From assembly GCA_964017235.1 (NCBI GenBank), contig OZ024933.1, positions 6,947,962 through 7,011,961 of the forward strand: a stretch of DNA of 64,000 nt, read 5' to 3'. Below, in pieces: positions 12,771 to 26,344 of this stretch. The notes under the pieces are model-generated. The model ran no database searches, had not been told where the DNA came from, and saw only the letters and a program-made list of their open reading frames with translations. The stretch comes from Sabellastarte sp. h YS-2021 (taxonomy: Eukaryota; Annelida; Polychaeta; Sabellida; Sabellidae). The stretch's first letter is position 1, and every line of letters starts with the position of its first letter. Made by a program: the position numbers and the translations under genes.

Positions 12771-15158
12771 CGCAATTTGTTCAAATCTTATTACGTCCAT
12801 ATTTTAAATATTTTGACCAGAAGGCTCAGACCATTTATCACCAGATAGGCTGCCACCAGGTTGAATTATGGCTCAACCAAACCATTAAAACAACTTAACC
12901 CTGACAATGTAAAGGTTAAACTATTGTCAGTATTCTGGACTTCACCCGAGATTCAATTCATAGCCCAGATGAATGTGAATCTCAACACAAGTAGCATGAC
13001 ACAAATAATGTAGAGTAGGAGAATGTGAGCAAGATGGAACCTTTGCAGCGCAAGTATTGAGATCTGACCCTAACCTGAAACTTAAATAACTATGACTCAT
13101 AACACATGTAATGAAACACAACATATAAAATTATTGACATTTATTCAAAATAATATGTATATAGCAATTAAATGAAGAAAAACACACACTCAACAAATTC
13201 AACATAGATTTCATAAATAATAGAGCAACACCCAGAAATAGCAAATACAAATGAGATAGTTAGATAATCAAATTATAGGAAATAGAATAACTAAGAATGG
13301 GTAATGCATTAACCAATGATTCAAAAGTATAAGTAAAACCCAAAACCACAATATGAATTAAGATATGTCAAACTGGAAACAGAAAGTAGTTACGAGTGTG
13401 TGTGAAAACAATGAATTAATAATAAAATAAAGACACCAACACCAATATTAGGAAATAGATCACATTATTAATTATTATTACAACTTGAAAATGTTAAAGG
13501 TACATAATTATAAAATATGGAACAAGTTCAAGCAGAATGAATTATAAATTAGCCAGAGTCAAGTCTGAACTTGATCTGAACTGACAAGTTTTGCCAGCAA
13601 ATTTGTCACTCCCTTCAACTAACTGTCACTAACTTCTTCAAGAAATAATTATTTTATCAAGTCAACTAATTAATTGATAAATCCATTTCTTTAATATTTT
13701 ACCTTCCAAGATTATTTAATCATCTGAATAGTATTTTCATTACTGAATACTTAAATTACATTTCATGAGCAGTAATATAATATATAAAATAAAATATATA
13801 GCAAACATTTAGATCACACAGAAGTTTAAATTAATTAAACATTTATCAAACTGACCTGACATGGCTAAAAATTATTCAAAACTATAAATACAAAAATATA
13901 AACCTGGGACCTGTCACTGAATTTCAATATTAATACATGGAACAACTAATAAAACTTCATGTAACTATACCCAAAACATACCTGAACCTTCCAAAAACCC
14001 ACCATGTATTAAAACCCCATCAGCTAAGGTGGGGAAATTTCAACTGACTCAGTCGGCGGACAAACCGGGACTCAGTCATCCAAAATCTCACCACCCAAAT
14101 CTGAACCTGAAACCCCAACCTATGAATTTTGCCCCATGTACTTGAGGGAATCTAACTCAATGAAATGAATGAATGAGATGAATGAAAGTTGACCTTTTGA
14201 ATGGGTGCAGGGTTTTCAAAGACTTGCAGAACTCCAAACCCTTCAGTGGTCTACTTTAAAAGTCAGGACTCTCCATGGGTTCCTGGCCAATAATTCTGTG
14301 ACTGTTCCAGGCATCTACGCCACAGTCCAAGTCCCAGTGCACCCATCCCCTGGGAGTCAAAATACCCAACAGGTGTACAGCACCCTGATAACAATGATAA
14401 TTAAATACCATGTTTGTCCACCTGCATATGAACAAAAGTCCCTCCCCAGGTCAAAATAGGGAAAATACAAAAACAAACAGACCAAACTTGTCCCATGGTA
14501 TTTCTTTAGTGAAAGATGATAATGAATGAAATCAAAAGCCATTTTTCTGACATGCTGGTCAAAATGATTGTAAATTTCTAAAGAGGATCAAAATATCACA
14601 CAGACTGGCCAATCCATGTGACACATGGCCCCACACCAATTGGTTCAAACTATAAATTTAAAAGTACTTACCAAATAAGGAAACTATTACAATAAATGCC
14701 TAAAATTGATGAGATTAATCCTTATTATCCTTATAATTTTCATAACTTTATCAAACTTGACATGATTGCTATTATAACTGGGTGATATTTCAAGATTTCA
14801 TACCTAGCACTAAAATCAGTCCTTCTCTCTCAAAGTCCAGATCCAAAGAGAAAGCCTAACATGTGTCAACCCACATCCTGCAATCCCTGGACTACTCACC
14901 TCTTTGTATGGTCAAAAACATCCCTCATTGGATAATTTTTGACCACAACTTCCTACCTTCAAATCCATGTTGTTTACAAACACCCTGTGTAAAACCAGAT
15001 GGGCATTTCCGGCCCATACTAAACCCTGGAAACCTGAGAGATTTTCTAATGACCCCTGAAATCGCAGAAAATTGCCGAATTTTACCGCAAATCCGGTTCG
15101 CCACAGTAATATAGAAACCACTCATTTGAAGAAGCACATTATTGGCAGACATCTTCCC
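12770..15158. other. AT-rich stretch without recognisable gene
   Basis: Frames of up to ~86 codons have no protein-like composition or motif. No RNA gene was seen. The strand is A-rich from 13120 to 13990. Confidence 0.5.
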
Positions 15159-16962
15159 AGGGGCCGGATTCACGAAAGGTCTCAAGTTTCAAATCTGCGA
15201 TTTTGGTCTCAAATCTAAGATTTTTCTTAGATTTTTCTCAGATTTGAGACCTATTGCTCAGCTGGGATTCACAAAAGATCTCAACCTAAGATTTTTCTCA
15301 GATTTGGTCTTAAATCTAAGACTGCTTAGGGGGTGACTTAAGTTTTCATAAAAAAGAGTATATATAATCAAAAGTCACAAAACGAAATGAAAATAGTGAA
15401 GTATAACATATTATTAACACTCAACGATAGGAGAGGGTTATTGTGATTAGTTTGTTTCTGTCTGTCCATCTGTCTGTCTGTCTGTGCACCATTTCGCCCT
15501 TATAACTCAAAAACTATAACACCAATCAAGCTCAAATTTGGTGGGCAGATATTTCATGGGGTACAGACACATTTTTGAAAATTTGGTGTAATTTATGTGA
15601 AAATTAAAGCCAGGAGAGAGTTTTTCTTATTTGTAATTGGGCTTTTACAGTGAAATCTGCTTCCCTGTCTGTGCACCGTTTTTCCCTTATAACTCAAAAA
15701 TTATAACATCAATCAATCTCAAATTTGGTGGGAAGGTATTTCATGGGGCACAGACAGATTTTGCCAAATTTGGTGTAATTTGTTTGAAAATTAAAGCCAG
15801 GAGAGAGTTTTTCTTATTTTTAATAGGGAATTCACAGTGAAACTGCTTCTCTTCATCACATACGTAAAAAAATCAATATTTTACTTTCTGATGATGTCAT
15901 TACTCAGTGATGTCATAATGCAACTGTCATTGTGAGGTCACAAACCTAGCTTGTGATACTTGCTGACTTTAAGTAAAAATATTTCTTCTCATTTTATGGC
16001 TTGAAATTGATATAAACATAATAAAGATGGAGGTGATATATTCATTATTTTTATTAATTATTATTTCTGTTTTATTTTCTCTTTTTTCTTTCAATACCTT
16101 GACAGTCCATCACAAAAAATTACCATGCATGATTTTCACCAAGAAGTGATCTTTAAGCAATATTTTTACCTCCACCAGCAGTTTATTTTTTTGTGTGCTA
16201 ATTGTTTGTCTCTTTGTTTTTTATTTTTTTTGTGTGTGGTGTGTTTAGGTTACTCTAGAAAGATCGTTGTTTAAAAATTTGTGGGTAGGACCTGACTGAA
16301 GGAAGAAGTTACTAAAAGAAAGATCTGAATCTTATTTTGGATACAAAAAAATCATGATTTTTCAGAGGTCCCATTTCAATGTATTTTTAATGACTTTAGC
16401 TTTCTACTTGGTATTTCTATGAAGATTAATTTACATGTTTGGTTTTATTTTATTGTCTTCCTTACAATACTTTATATCACTTGAGAGACTGGTCACACAG
16501 AGTCAAGCGTTTTTCTCTCTCTGAGTGCATCTTGTTTATTTTGTAACACAAAATATGAATATATATTAAGAGCTTGTACAAAAAAGGCAAAGTACATTTA
16601 CATTACAAATTTACATGAGTGGCTTGTTTTGTTGTTATAATAAGTTCTTTTGAATGTCAGTACAAATTATAGTAAAAAGACAATGTTTTGCTTGATTGAA
16701 AATATTCTGAAATGTGAGTGTATATATATGGTGGAGTGGTAAAATATAAATGTGTATACTTTCCACTAATCTCAACAAAATGTTACATCAGTTTTGATTG
16801 GTCCAGACTCAAAACTTGGCTGAGGTTTTGGTCTCAGCTGAGATTCCTTTCGTGAATCTCAACTGAAGCAGAATCTCAGCTGAGCCAAAAATCTCAGATT
16901 TGAGAAAAATCTTAGCTGAGATTTGGCTAAGACTTGAGACCTTTCGTGAATCCGGCCCCAGA
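15159..16962. mobile_element. Non-autonomous TIR DNA element (~1.8 kb)
   Basis: The left end (ggggccggattcacgaaagg, 15159 onward) is repeated in perfect inverted form at the right end (16935-16962), giving terminal inverted repeats of about 27 bp. Sub-terminal A/T-rich palindromic blocks with 'ctcaaatctaagatttt' (left) and 'ctcagctgagatt' (right) add further inverted structure. No transposase frame exists inside. The flanks read cag on both sides, a possible 3-bp target duplication. Confidence 0.8.
15460..15845. repeat. Tandem duplication (~190 bp) inside the TIR element
   Basis: Two copies share 'cttataactcaaaaa', 'aatttggtggg', 'atttcatgggg' and 'gccaggagagagttttt'. The first is preceded by a short (gtct)n microsatellite at 15470-15484. 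Confidence 0.8.
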
Positions 16963-17194
16963 TTTGTTTCCATAAAGTCGGACCTAACATTAGAAGAACA
17001 GATGAAACATTATGAAAGTCTTTTTATGTCAGTTGCTCATGACTTTGGATTTTTGTCTTTACAAGGACTGTTGAGGCTAGTTATGAAGAGGAAGTGGTAT
17101 CATTTTGGTGATAGCTGTGCAATTTCAAAAGATGACCAGAAACTGATGACAAACTTCCAGTACTGGATTTCTGACCAAGAAGATAGCGTCAGGT
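16963..17194 (+). CDS. Possible protein-coding exon, unknown product
   Basis: An open segment of about 77 codons with ordinary protein composition (SDLTLEEQMKHYESLF, ending WISDQEDSVR) stops exactly at a splice-donor-like AG/gtaatt at 17195. Its upstream edge coincides with the terminal CCCCAG of the TIR element, which could serve as acceptor. I do not recognise the product. It may be a host exon or a chance open stretch. Confidence 0.3.
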
Positions 17195-17271
17195 AATTTA
17201 TAAATTCAACAACACAACTATATCCACAACTACACTCAAAATTCATTTGACAAATAGATGACAAAAAAAAA

Positions 17272-17456
17272 TTTGTCAAAATGGTGCCTAAAACAACAAA
17301 TAAATTCTAGTCAATAATTGGTCAAAAATTTGTCATAGCATTCAACATTATAATGACTAAAAAATGACAAATCCTTGACAATTTTTCTGACTAAAAAGTG
17401 ACAAATTAAAATTTGTCAGTTAAATAATTTGTCGTTTTAGGCACCATTTTGACAAA
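17272..17456. mobile_element. Small hairpin MITE
   Basis: A 23-bp arm at 17272-17294 (tttgtcaaaatggtg...) is perfectly inverted at 17434-17456. The interior is filled with short 'tgacaaat'/'atttgtca' motifs. The whole unit folds into a long hairpin and has no coding capacity. Confidence 0.8.
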
Positions 17457-17639
17457 TTAAATATTTGTCAAAGAATTGTCGCATACTTGTCAAAAGGTTG
17501 TGGTATATTGTTCAAAAGGTAATAAAATCATTGTCATAAATCTGTCAAATTCTGGTCAAATACTTGTCTCCAGTCCCACTTGTCAACAGTTTGTCAACCA
17601 TGTTTTCAGGCTCAAAAGATCTGCTGAAAGTTTTACAAG

Positions 17640-18876
17640 AAGTCTGATAATAGAATATGCATTCTAAACAAGCACATCTATATACCAAAACATAATGTTA
17701 CCTGGAAAGCTAAAAAAATGCACAGGTCACACCAACAGTCTTTTATTTAACTATTATAAATGCAGAGAATGTAAAAAAACAAAAAGATGTAATTACTGGA
17801 TTACAACAAATGCTATTAAAATATCAAATAAAACTTAAACAAAAACAACGTATTTGCTGCATTTAAAATGTGTTAAAATAAACAGAATATGTCAATTGTG
17901 AAGTCATAGCAAGAACTATAGCATAACTGGATTACATACAGATGTGTAAATACTAATACTCTTTAACAACATAATTACACACTGAATTACAACAAATGCT
18001 CATGATATATTGGATACCATTCAAACAAGGGACACAAATATATTTGCTGTGTTTAAAACATGTTCAATATACAATATATACCAGTTTTGTGGTCATCATA
18101 AAACTATATAACTGGACAAAAATACATTGACCTTGCTGTGTTAGTATCTCAGAACAAGTGCATACATATGTGCAATTAAATAGTCCTAAACATAGCTCCT
18201 TTATATTGTCATTGACACACCTATATTTTTTTACATTATACTGCAAATTAAAATGCATACAAATTTGCAATTTTTTCAAAGTCAAGTTAGGGGGAAAAAC
18301 TGTACATATTCTTGCAAAATTACCCCCCCCCCCCCCAAAAAAAAAAAAAAAAAATACAACACACTATTAATAATGACACAAATATGCTTATGTTATGTAT
18401 CTCAAGAAAAAAATTTTCAGTCACAGTTTTCACCGTCAATAAGATTTTACAATTTTAATATTTTTGTATTTCACAAAACCAGATGATTACTTACTCGTGA
18501 TATGGTGGAAACCTAGTCAAGATTGAAACTGTAGAATAACAGACTTACCAAACATGTGAATGTTTATGTGTAGCATCACACAAAAGATATACATCTGCAT
18601 GTGAATAAGACCGTGTCATACTGACATTGACACCTTGCATTGAGATTATTACCACCAATACTGTAAGTACACAGACTTTCCATATTTCCATATTAATACT
18701 GTTATATAGAATACAATCACAAGAAACTAGTTTAATAGCTCAAAGCATTGCAGATTAAACTTAGATAAAATTACACATCAAAACATTTGGTTCATTATTA
18801 AATGATATCATGTGGTATAAACTAATCAACAAAAGAAAGCTTATAAAATATGTAATATTATGTAATTATACACTCA
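17640..18876. other. AT-rich, no gene; C/A homopolymer at 18324-18354
   Basis: The only notable feature is a run of about fourteen C followed by about eighteen A. No frame or RNA gene is supportable. Confidence 0.5.
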
Positions 18877-18890
18877 TAAACATCGGTCAT

Positions 18891-19122
18891 TTATTTATTT
18901 ATTTGGGGTTTAACGTCGCTTTCAACACTGTACAGGTCATATCACGACGGGTAGTTGGAAGGGCAGAGGAAACCAGTACATAGAGTTCGCTAGGGTTGTG
19001 TACTGTAAACTGCCGACTAACGGCAAGCAACTACCAGCTTTCCCACTTGAGCCCGTACGGGGATCGATCCCCGGCCTCAGAGGTGGGAGGCGAGAGTGTT
19101 ACCACTCTGCCACTGTGGCCCC
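18891..19122 (-). mobile_element. tRNA-derived SINE with 14-bp target-site duplication
   Basis: Same family as the SINE at 7252-7484, inverted and full length, with A and B boxes near 19100 and 19065. It is flanked by taaacatcggtcat at 18877-18890 and 19123-19136. The tail is a (ttta)n run. Confidence 0.92.
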
Positions 19123-19136
19123 TAAACATCGGTCAT

Positions 19137-20005
19137 ATGCAACAGAAACACTTTAACCACAGTGGTATGCCATACCTGGATGTTAGAACTGCATGACTGC
19201 ATGAGGAAATTTAGTCAAGGACTTGCAGTAAAACAGGTTAAGAAATAAATCATGTCTTAAATTATTTTCCATGCAAAGTATTAAGACTAAAAGATCAATT
19301 ATAAGTTATGGTTTGAGAAATACATGGAAAAAATGTCTTCAAGAAGTACAATAACTTTACAGTCTGTAAGTTTAAGAAAACTACCACAGTCAGTATGTTT
19401 GTGTTATTCATATAATTTCTAAGTGGAAATTGGGATGAGACCAAAATGCCAGACTCTGAGACTTTGAGTTTAGCATTACGTTCTTATTCAAAACTCATCC
19501 CAAAAGAAATTTCTGATGTCTTCTGACTTGCAAAACTCTTCTGAACTGTGACGTAAAAACATTCACAATTGTGATAAAAGTCTTACCAATTTCTTGGGTG
19601 TTTTTGTTTCATCTTGAATACCAATATACCAATACCGATAAAAATCCAAGTGGATCGAAATTCATCATTGTACTGTAAATTGAAGGCATAAATGCCAGCC
19701 AACAAGATGGCCACAGCTTTTATGAAATTTGTTGTACCGTACTGGTAATGCTCAATATTAATAACAAAGTCATTTGAATCAATGAAATCTCCTCAGCATT
19801 CAATAAAAATGCAGGCTGTGTCTATGATCCATTCTAAAATATAAAAACAAATAAGCTATAATTTATCTTGATACAATTTACCTTTACATAGCTATATGCT
19901 TGTACTTCTGATTTGACTATCAGCTTATCAGATGGAGAATTTGGTGTAAAATCATTCCAAACAAAAACACAAAAAAATGTATGAATTATACAAACATAAC
20001 CTAAA
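19137..20005. other. No recognisable gene
   Basis: AT-rich sequence without a long frame, repeat or RNA gene that I can support. Confidence 0.5.
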
Positions 20006-20880
20006 CTAGAGGATCACTCGCAAAAAAAAAAAAGAAATAATGTTTTTGCTATGCAAAAACAAAGCGTCCCGAAAAGGATATAAAGGTGAGCACTAAAGTA
20101 TTAAGAAAATGCTATGTTTCTAGCCTTATACTGTTTTGGCAACCAAAGTCAGCGCAGTCTGCTCTATGTAGCACGGTTTTCTAGATATATGCATTTTTGT
20201 AACAAATTTGAAAGTTCCAAATGGCCGCAAAATTTGGCGAGACAAAAATATTTTGAAAATTGGCATGGCTACTCTGCAGAGATACCCAGCGGGTCAAAAA
20301 ATTTGTTGAATTCGCTCCATCTAGCACGGTTTTCAAGATATAAGCATTTTTGTGTTTTGCAAAAACTTCAAAAATTTAAAATGGCCACCATTTTTGGCGA
20401 GACAAAAATTATGAAAATTATGATAGCTTCTCTGCAGAGATCACCTGCAGTTCAAAAATTTTGTCGAAATCTCTGTATCTAGCACGGTTTTCAAGATAGA
20501 AGCATTTTTGTGTTTTCCTTATTTGGAAAATTCGTAATGATTAATTAATATAAATCTAATGATTTCCAGATTTTAATAGAATGAATGTATTTGCCAAGTT
20601 TTAGGTGAATTGATAAAATCCCTTTCAAGTTATCATCCAATCAAGCTTACCCATCAAAAAAAGACATTTTTGGTCATGTGACCTCTCTGATTGGTTGAAA
20701 TATCAATGCAGCATATTCAAAAAAATTCCCCAAGGCTACTGCATAAAACTGCCAAATTTGAAAAGAATCCGCCTAACAGTTACAGAGTTACAAGGAAAAC
20801 AAAACGCGGAGCCGGTGGAGCTGGCGGAGCCTGAAGGTCTCCCATACACAAACAAGCGTCCCTTGTGGGGCGCTTAATTA
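20006..20880 (-). mobile_element. Helentron-like non-autonomous element
   Basis: On the minus strand the element ends in CTAG followed by T (20006-20009). A perfect 8-bp-stem hairpin (gtttttgc/gcaaaaac, 20042-20060) precedes that end. This fits Helitron/Helentron 3' ends (hairpin, then CTRR). The other end has an 'aagcgtcccttgtggggcgctt' block similar to the one closing the element at 24905-26344. The interior repeats 'agcacggtttt' and 'aaaatggcc' motifs related to the 169-bp array at 28 kb. No Rep/helicase is present. Confidence 0.6.
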
Positions 20881-20975
20881 CTTAGATTGATAAGACATCA
20901 CATGATACATATTCACTTCTACATATCTACCATGTATATTTTACCCAGGTTTTATGTGTGTAAAATGTACTAATA

Positions 20976-21185
20976 TTTATTCATTGCTTTACGCCATGTT
21001 CAACAGCTATGGTTATATTACGACGGGTAGTTTACAAGTGGAGGACATGTGCATTCTGCACTGAAAACCACTGGGTATCAGCAAGTAATTACCAACTTTC
21101 CAACATGAAGCACCTGGCTCGAGATTTGAACCCGCGGCTTCAGAGGTTGGAGGTGACTACTCTAGCCACAACACCACCAAGCCCC
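20976..21185 (-). mobile_element. Second tRNA-derived SINE family, 15-bp target-site duplication
   Basis: Minus-strand SINE with A-box-like (tggctagagtag) and B-box (gggttcaaatc) sequences and a tail related to the other SINEs. It is flanked by taaaatgtactaata at 20961-20975 and 21186-21200. It is diverged from the 7252 family in the body. Confidence 0.85.
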
Positions 21186-21425
21186 TAAAATGTACTAATA
21201 ATTTATTCTTATTTGTTACAAACTTTTAAATCAATAACCAAAACTGCTATACCTTTTTTCATAGATTCTCATTGATAGAAATATTAACTTTCAGGAAGTG
21301 AACTTTTCAAATGTTGAAACATTTATTAAAAACATCTTCTGTAACAACTTATATTTCTACTATACTAATTTATAATACCTTTATGCTAATCTCAGTATCT
21401 AAGCAGATTTATCAGGAGTAGTTAA

Positions 21426-21605
21426 TTTATTTTTATTTGGGGTTTTACGTCGCTTTCAACACTGTACAGGTCATATCACGACGGGTAGTTGGAAGGGCAG
21501 AGGAAACCAGTACATATAGTTCGCTAGGGTTCTGTACTGTAAACTGCCGACCAAGGGCAAGCAACTACCAGCTTTCCCACTTACGGCCATGACGGGGATC
21601 GAACC
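21426..21605 (-). mobile_element. 5'-truncated SINE with 15-bp target-site duplication
   Basis: Same family as 7252-7484 but lacking the head upstream of the B box. Flanking atcaggagtagttaa at 21411-21425 and 21606-21620 proves insertion in the truncated state. Confidence 0.9.
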
Positions 21606-21689
21606 ATCAGGAGTAGTTAAGAAATGCAAAATCTTTAAATTGGAAAGTAAGTCATATACCAGTCTTGCTAAGAGATATAATTTGCAAAA

Positions 21690-24600
21690 CAAGAGTAGAG
21701 TGCCTGTGAACGGGCACTGTGTCAGCTGACTGAGTGTTTTTGATTTGTGAAGGTGATAATGAGAGGAAAGCATAATTATCAGGGAAAGTGCTGTACAGAA
21801 GTACAGTAAATGATAATTGAACAGCATGATTGAAAGATATTCCGAAGCTGACAGAAGGACAAAAAAGTTGTGCCCTGCAAATGGTATTATAAAGGAAAGT
21901 AACAAGGTAACTGTTTAAGTGGGAAAAGTCGGTTAAAACATTTAAAGAATTACTGTAAATGCAATATCCTCGTTCAACCTTGAAGAAGGGATCCAAGGTC
22001 AAATCCAACCACAGAAAAACATTCCCAGCCCATGAATTCCTATAGGTTGGTTTAGCATCCCAAACCTCTAGGACCAATAATAAGCGAGTTATAAGCTTTT
22101 AAGTTTGGCTGTCCTCATTTGATCTTGAAGGAGGGGTCCAAAGGTCAAATCTGACCACACCAATAGAGTCCCAGCCAATGATTTCCTATAGGTTTGTTTA
22201 CCATCCCAAACTTCTAGGACCATAATAAGCGAGTTATAAGCACTTTTAAGTTTGGCTATCCTCATTTGACCTTGAAGGCAGGGTCCAAGGTCAAATCTGA
22301 CCACACCAAAAGATTCCCAGCCCATGATTTTCTATAGGTTGGTTTTCCATTCCAAACCTCTAGGACAAATAATGAACAAGTTATAAACACTTTTAAGTTT
22401 GGCTTTCCTCGTTTGACCTTGAAGGAGGGGTCCAACGTCAAATCGAACCATATCAACAGATTCCCAGCCCATGATTTCCTATATGTCTGTTTACCATCCC
22501 AAACCTCTAGGACTAATAATAAGGGAGATATAAGCACTTTTCATGACTGACAAAGAAATGCCCTTGGTGGCCATCTTGTTTTCAAAATGAGAACAAAAAT
22601 ATTCCCATTCAAGATTTTATGAGGAACATATCCTGCGAATTTGAGATCTCTACCCATAATACCCTTTGCTCTAGAGGGCCAACAAAAGTCCTTGTTTAAA
22701 GTCGAATAAACGTCCCTGGCAGCCATCTTGTTTTTCAAAATGAGGCCAAAAACATTCCCAGGCAACATTTTATGGTTACTAATATGTCCTGCAAATTTGA
22801 GAAGGCTAGCTATAATATTTTTTCGTTAGAGCGGTAATGGTGAAATCTCTCTACACACTGCAGCTATCCAGTGGATACAATGACTTACTCAACAGTGAGA
22901 ACCTGAAAGTAGCTATTGCTCAGCTATGCCATGATATACAGGTCTGCAATTTCACTATATTATAGCTGACCAAAAATTATGTGAATAACATATTTAAACA
23001 AATTACTCTAAATGCAATAGTTTTCAAGTTATAACTGACTTACTCAACAGTGAAAACCTCAAAGTAGCTATTACTCAGGTATGCAATGAGCTACATGTCT
23101 GAATTTTTACTATGTTATAGTTGACCCAAAAGTAGGTGAACAACATATTTAAGCAAAACACTGTAAATGCAATAGTTTTCAAGTTACAACTGATTTACTC
23201 AATAGTGAGAACCTGAAAATAGCTATTGCTCAGCTATGCCATGAGCTATAGGTCTGCAATTTCACTATGTCATAGCTGACCCAAAAGTAGGTGAACAACA
23301 TATTTTAACAAAATACGCCAAATGCAATATTTTTCAAGTTACAGCTGATTTACTCAACAGTCAGTACCTGAAAATAGCTATTGCTCAGTTGTGCTATGAG
23401 CTACAGGTCTGTAATTTCACTATGTTATAGCTGACCCAAAAGTAGCTCAATAACATATTTGCACAAATTTCTGTAAATGCAATAGTTTTCCAATTACAAC
23501 TGATTTACTCAACAGTGAGAACTTCAAAGTAGCTATTACTCAGCTATGCAATGAGCCACTGGTCTGGAACTTCACTAAGTTATAGCTGACCCCAAAATAG
23601 GTGAATAACACATTGAAACAAATTCCTCAAAATGCAATAATTTTCAAGTTATAAGTGATCTACTCAACAGTGATAACCTCAAAGTACCTATTACTCAGCT
23701 ATGCAATGAGCTACAAGTCTGAAATTTTACTATGTTATAGTTGACCCAAAAGTAGGTGAACAACATATTTATACAAAATTCTCTAAATGCAATAGTTTTC
23801 AAGTTACAACTGATTTACTCAATAGTGAGAACCTGAAAATAGCTATTGCTCAGCTATGCCATGAGCTATAGGTCTGTAATTTCACTATGTTATAGCTGAC
23901 CCAAAAGTAGCTGAATAACATATTTACACAAATTTCTGTAAATGCAATAGTTTTCCAATTACAACTGATTTACTCAACACTGAGAACTTCAAAGTAGCTA
24001 TTACTCAGCTATGCAATGAGCCACAGGTCTGGAACTTCACTATGTTATAGCTGACCCCAAAATAGGTGAATAACATATTGAAACTAATTACTCTAAATGC
24101 AATAATTTTCAAGTTATAAGTGATTTACTCAAGAGTGATAACCTAAACGTAGCTATTACTCAGCTATGGCATGAGCTACAGGTCTGAAATTTACTATGTT
24201 ATAGCTGACCCAAAAGTAGCTGAATAACATATTTATACAAAATTCTCTAAATGCAATAGTTTTCAAGTTACAAGTGAGTTTACTCATGATGGAAGTTACT
24301 GAAAAGCCCAAAAGTAGCTATTACTCACTTAGCTATTGAGACAGACACCCAAGTTACTCACCATGTTGTAGCTATGGAAAAAGTAGCTGAACAACATATT
24401 TAAAAAAATGCTCTAAATGCAACACTTTTCAAGTTATAAGTGATTTAATGCATGATTTCATGAATTTTAATGCATTAAAAAATATTAAAAAAATTTATTA
24501 AAAAAAAAAATAAGACAGATCCAGGTCTCATACTCACACAAGAGAATCTACCTCTGGCCTAGTACATATATGCAAGATATGAGAGAAATCCTTCAAATAG

Positions 24601-24845
24601 TCACTGAGAAAATTGTGATAAAGTGTTGAAATGTTCACACTTTTGGGGATACCTCACTTATAATGTCTCTAGCAAACAGACGAACAGACAGATTTGCATG
24701 CCTTGAACAGTTTTTCATCCTTGATAGATAAGGTATCTTTTAAAAAAAACAGCATGTCTCTAGGCCTTGTAGTTTTGGAGAAGAAGTTGTTCACGCGGAC
24801 GTGGACGCGTATGCGTACGTACATGCCGCAGAGTGACGACATAAA
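21690..24845. repeat. Segmental duplication, copy A
   Basis: Co-linear with 26939-31345. Shared landmarks are 'gaacgggcactgtgt', four 'cccatgatttcctata'-type ~140-bp repeats (22020-22540), 'gccatcttgtttt', the ~155-bp array and the closing 'gcagagtgacgacat'. Copy A lacks the 1.86-kb insertion seen in copy B; the corresponding uninterrupted site is at about 22750. Confidence 0.88.
22870..24300. repeat. ~155-bp tandem array (about nine copies)
   Basis: Each unit contains 'tgatttactcaacagtga', 'gtagctattgctcagctat', 'tatgttatagctgaccc' and 'ctctaaatgcaatag'. The period is close to 155 bp with small indels. The unit has stops in all frames, so it is non-coding. Confidence 0.9.
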
Positions 24846-24904
24846 AAAGGAATAGCATTTAATCTGAGACATTCCCACCATTGGTCCAATTGTAGTCAAC
24901 CAAA

Positions 24905-26344
24905 CTAGAAAAAGGTTTTTGCTGACAAAAACGAAGCGGCCCTGATGAAAAAGAAGTCATCCATAAAAGATGTCAACATATGCATCATAAACAGTAGAAA
25001 CTGTGAAGTTTATTGCATTGTGTATGTTGCTTGTCCCTATTTTCATCTTTAATAAGAGCGCACAATTAAACTGAGGTCAGCTGGACAATACAATAGCTGG
25101 AGATTAAAAGGTCCATAATTTCACTGCAAGGTAGCCTTAACTTCATTCATATCCGGACTTTAAGGTGACCATAAAATAAGAATGTCCCATTTGTCATCCT
25201 TTGTAAGTGCATAAAGTTTAGCTCAGGTCAGTCGAACAATAAGATAGCTGGAGGCTGAAACTTCCTTTTTTCACTGTAAGGTGACCATAACTTCATTTAT
25301 ATTTCGACTTTAAGGTGACCATTATATGAGAATATCTCTTCAATATCAATAAATGTTAGATATAGAAAAAGAAAGGGGCCAGACGGCTTTATTCAAATGT
25401 GATGACTTTAGGGGGGGCCAAAATTATATTAACAGTTTAAGGTCACCATAAAGTCAGGATAGCCCTTTGGTTTGCCATCCTTTATAGGTGTGCAAAGTTT
25501 AACTGAGGTCAGTCGAAGAATAAGATACTTGGAGGCTGAAAACCCCCTTATTTCACTTTAAGGTGGCTACAACTCCATTCATACTGAGAGTTTAAGGTGA
25601 CCATAGTATTATTTTATCTAGTTTAATACCAGTGATAATTTAAATATAAAAAATGGAAAAAGAAAGGAGCCAGAGGATTTTATTCTAATTTGATGACTTT
25701 AAGCAGGCCATAGGTCCATTAACATTTTGAGTTTAAAGTCATCATAAAGTCAGGATATTCCTTTGGCAAATCTTAATATATGTGCCAAGTTTGGTTGAAA
25801 AAAGTGAAAAACCAAGTGAACTGGGGGCTAAAACCCCATTTTTGACATCAAGGTGACCTTAAGATTGTAGATACAGGGCTAAAATTTTGGCATGTGAAAG
25901 ATTATCAAAAAGTAATTGAATAAGTTATCCCAACAAAACACTGAAATCCTGACCATTTTTGAGATACAGACCAAGTACCCATTTTTAAAAAATTTACAAA
26001 AATAAAATGCCTCCCATTCAGGCATCTATGGTCTGATTGATGAAAAAATCCTTTCCGACCTTGGAAATTTGGTCTAGTATGTACCTGATAAATTTTATAG
26101 CACAGGTATGTTTTTTTCTGAAACTCGATGACGGGGTGTTTTAGAGTGATGCTTAAGGATACCCTAAGTAAAGCTTAAGGTCTGCGCAGATTATCCAAAA
26201 TATTTTTCCCGCCCCTATAGTTTTAAAGAAAGATAAGAAGGAAAGAAAAATTTGAAAGCCTAAGAAGGTATTTAAGGGAGACCATAATCCTGCAGTCGAA
26301 CTTTGGTGAAAACAAATAAGCGTCCATGATGGGCCGCTTAATTA
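24905..26344 (-). mobile_element. Helentron-like non-autonomous element
   Basis: The minus-strand 3' end is CTAG/T at 24905-24908, preceded by a perfect 7-bp hairpin (gtttttg/caaaaac, 24915-24932). The 5' side at about 26320-26344 has 'gcgtccatgatgggccgctta', matching inverted 'gaagcggccctgatg' next to the 3' end (sub-terminal inverted repeat). The interior has diverged repeats of 'aaggtgaccataa' and 'ttaactgaggtcag'. No coding capacity. Confidence 0.62.

Noticed and set aside
12507-12898. Overlapping 85- and 114-codon frames in the GC-rich islet.
   Set aside because: Open on both strands through low stop frequency in GC-rich DNA; no protein features.
21471-22540. Minus-strand frames of 75-144 codons, some with repeated WDGKQTYRKSWAGN-like phrases.
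   Set aside because: They arise from the ~140-bp repeats of the segmental duplication plus the adjacent SINE, and the frames are not maintained in copy B.
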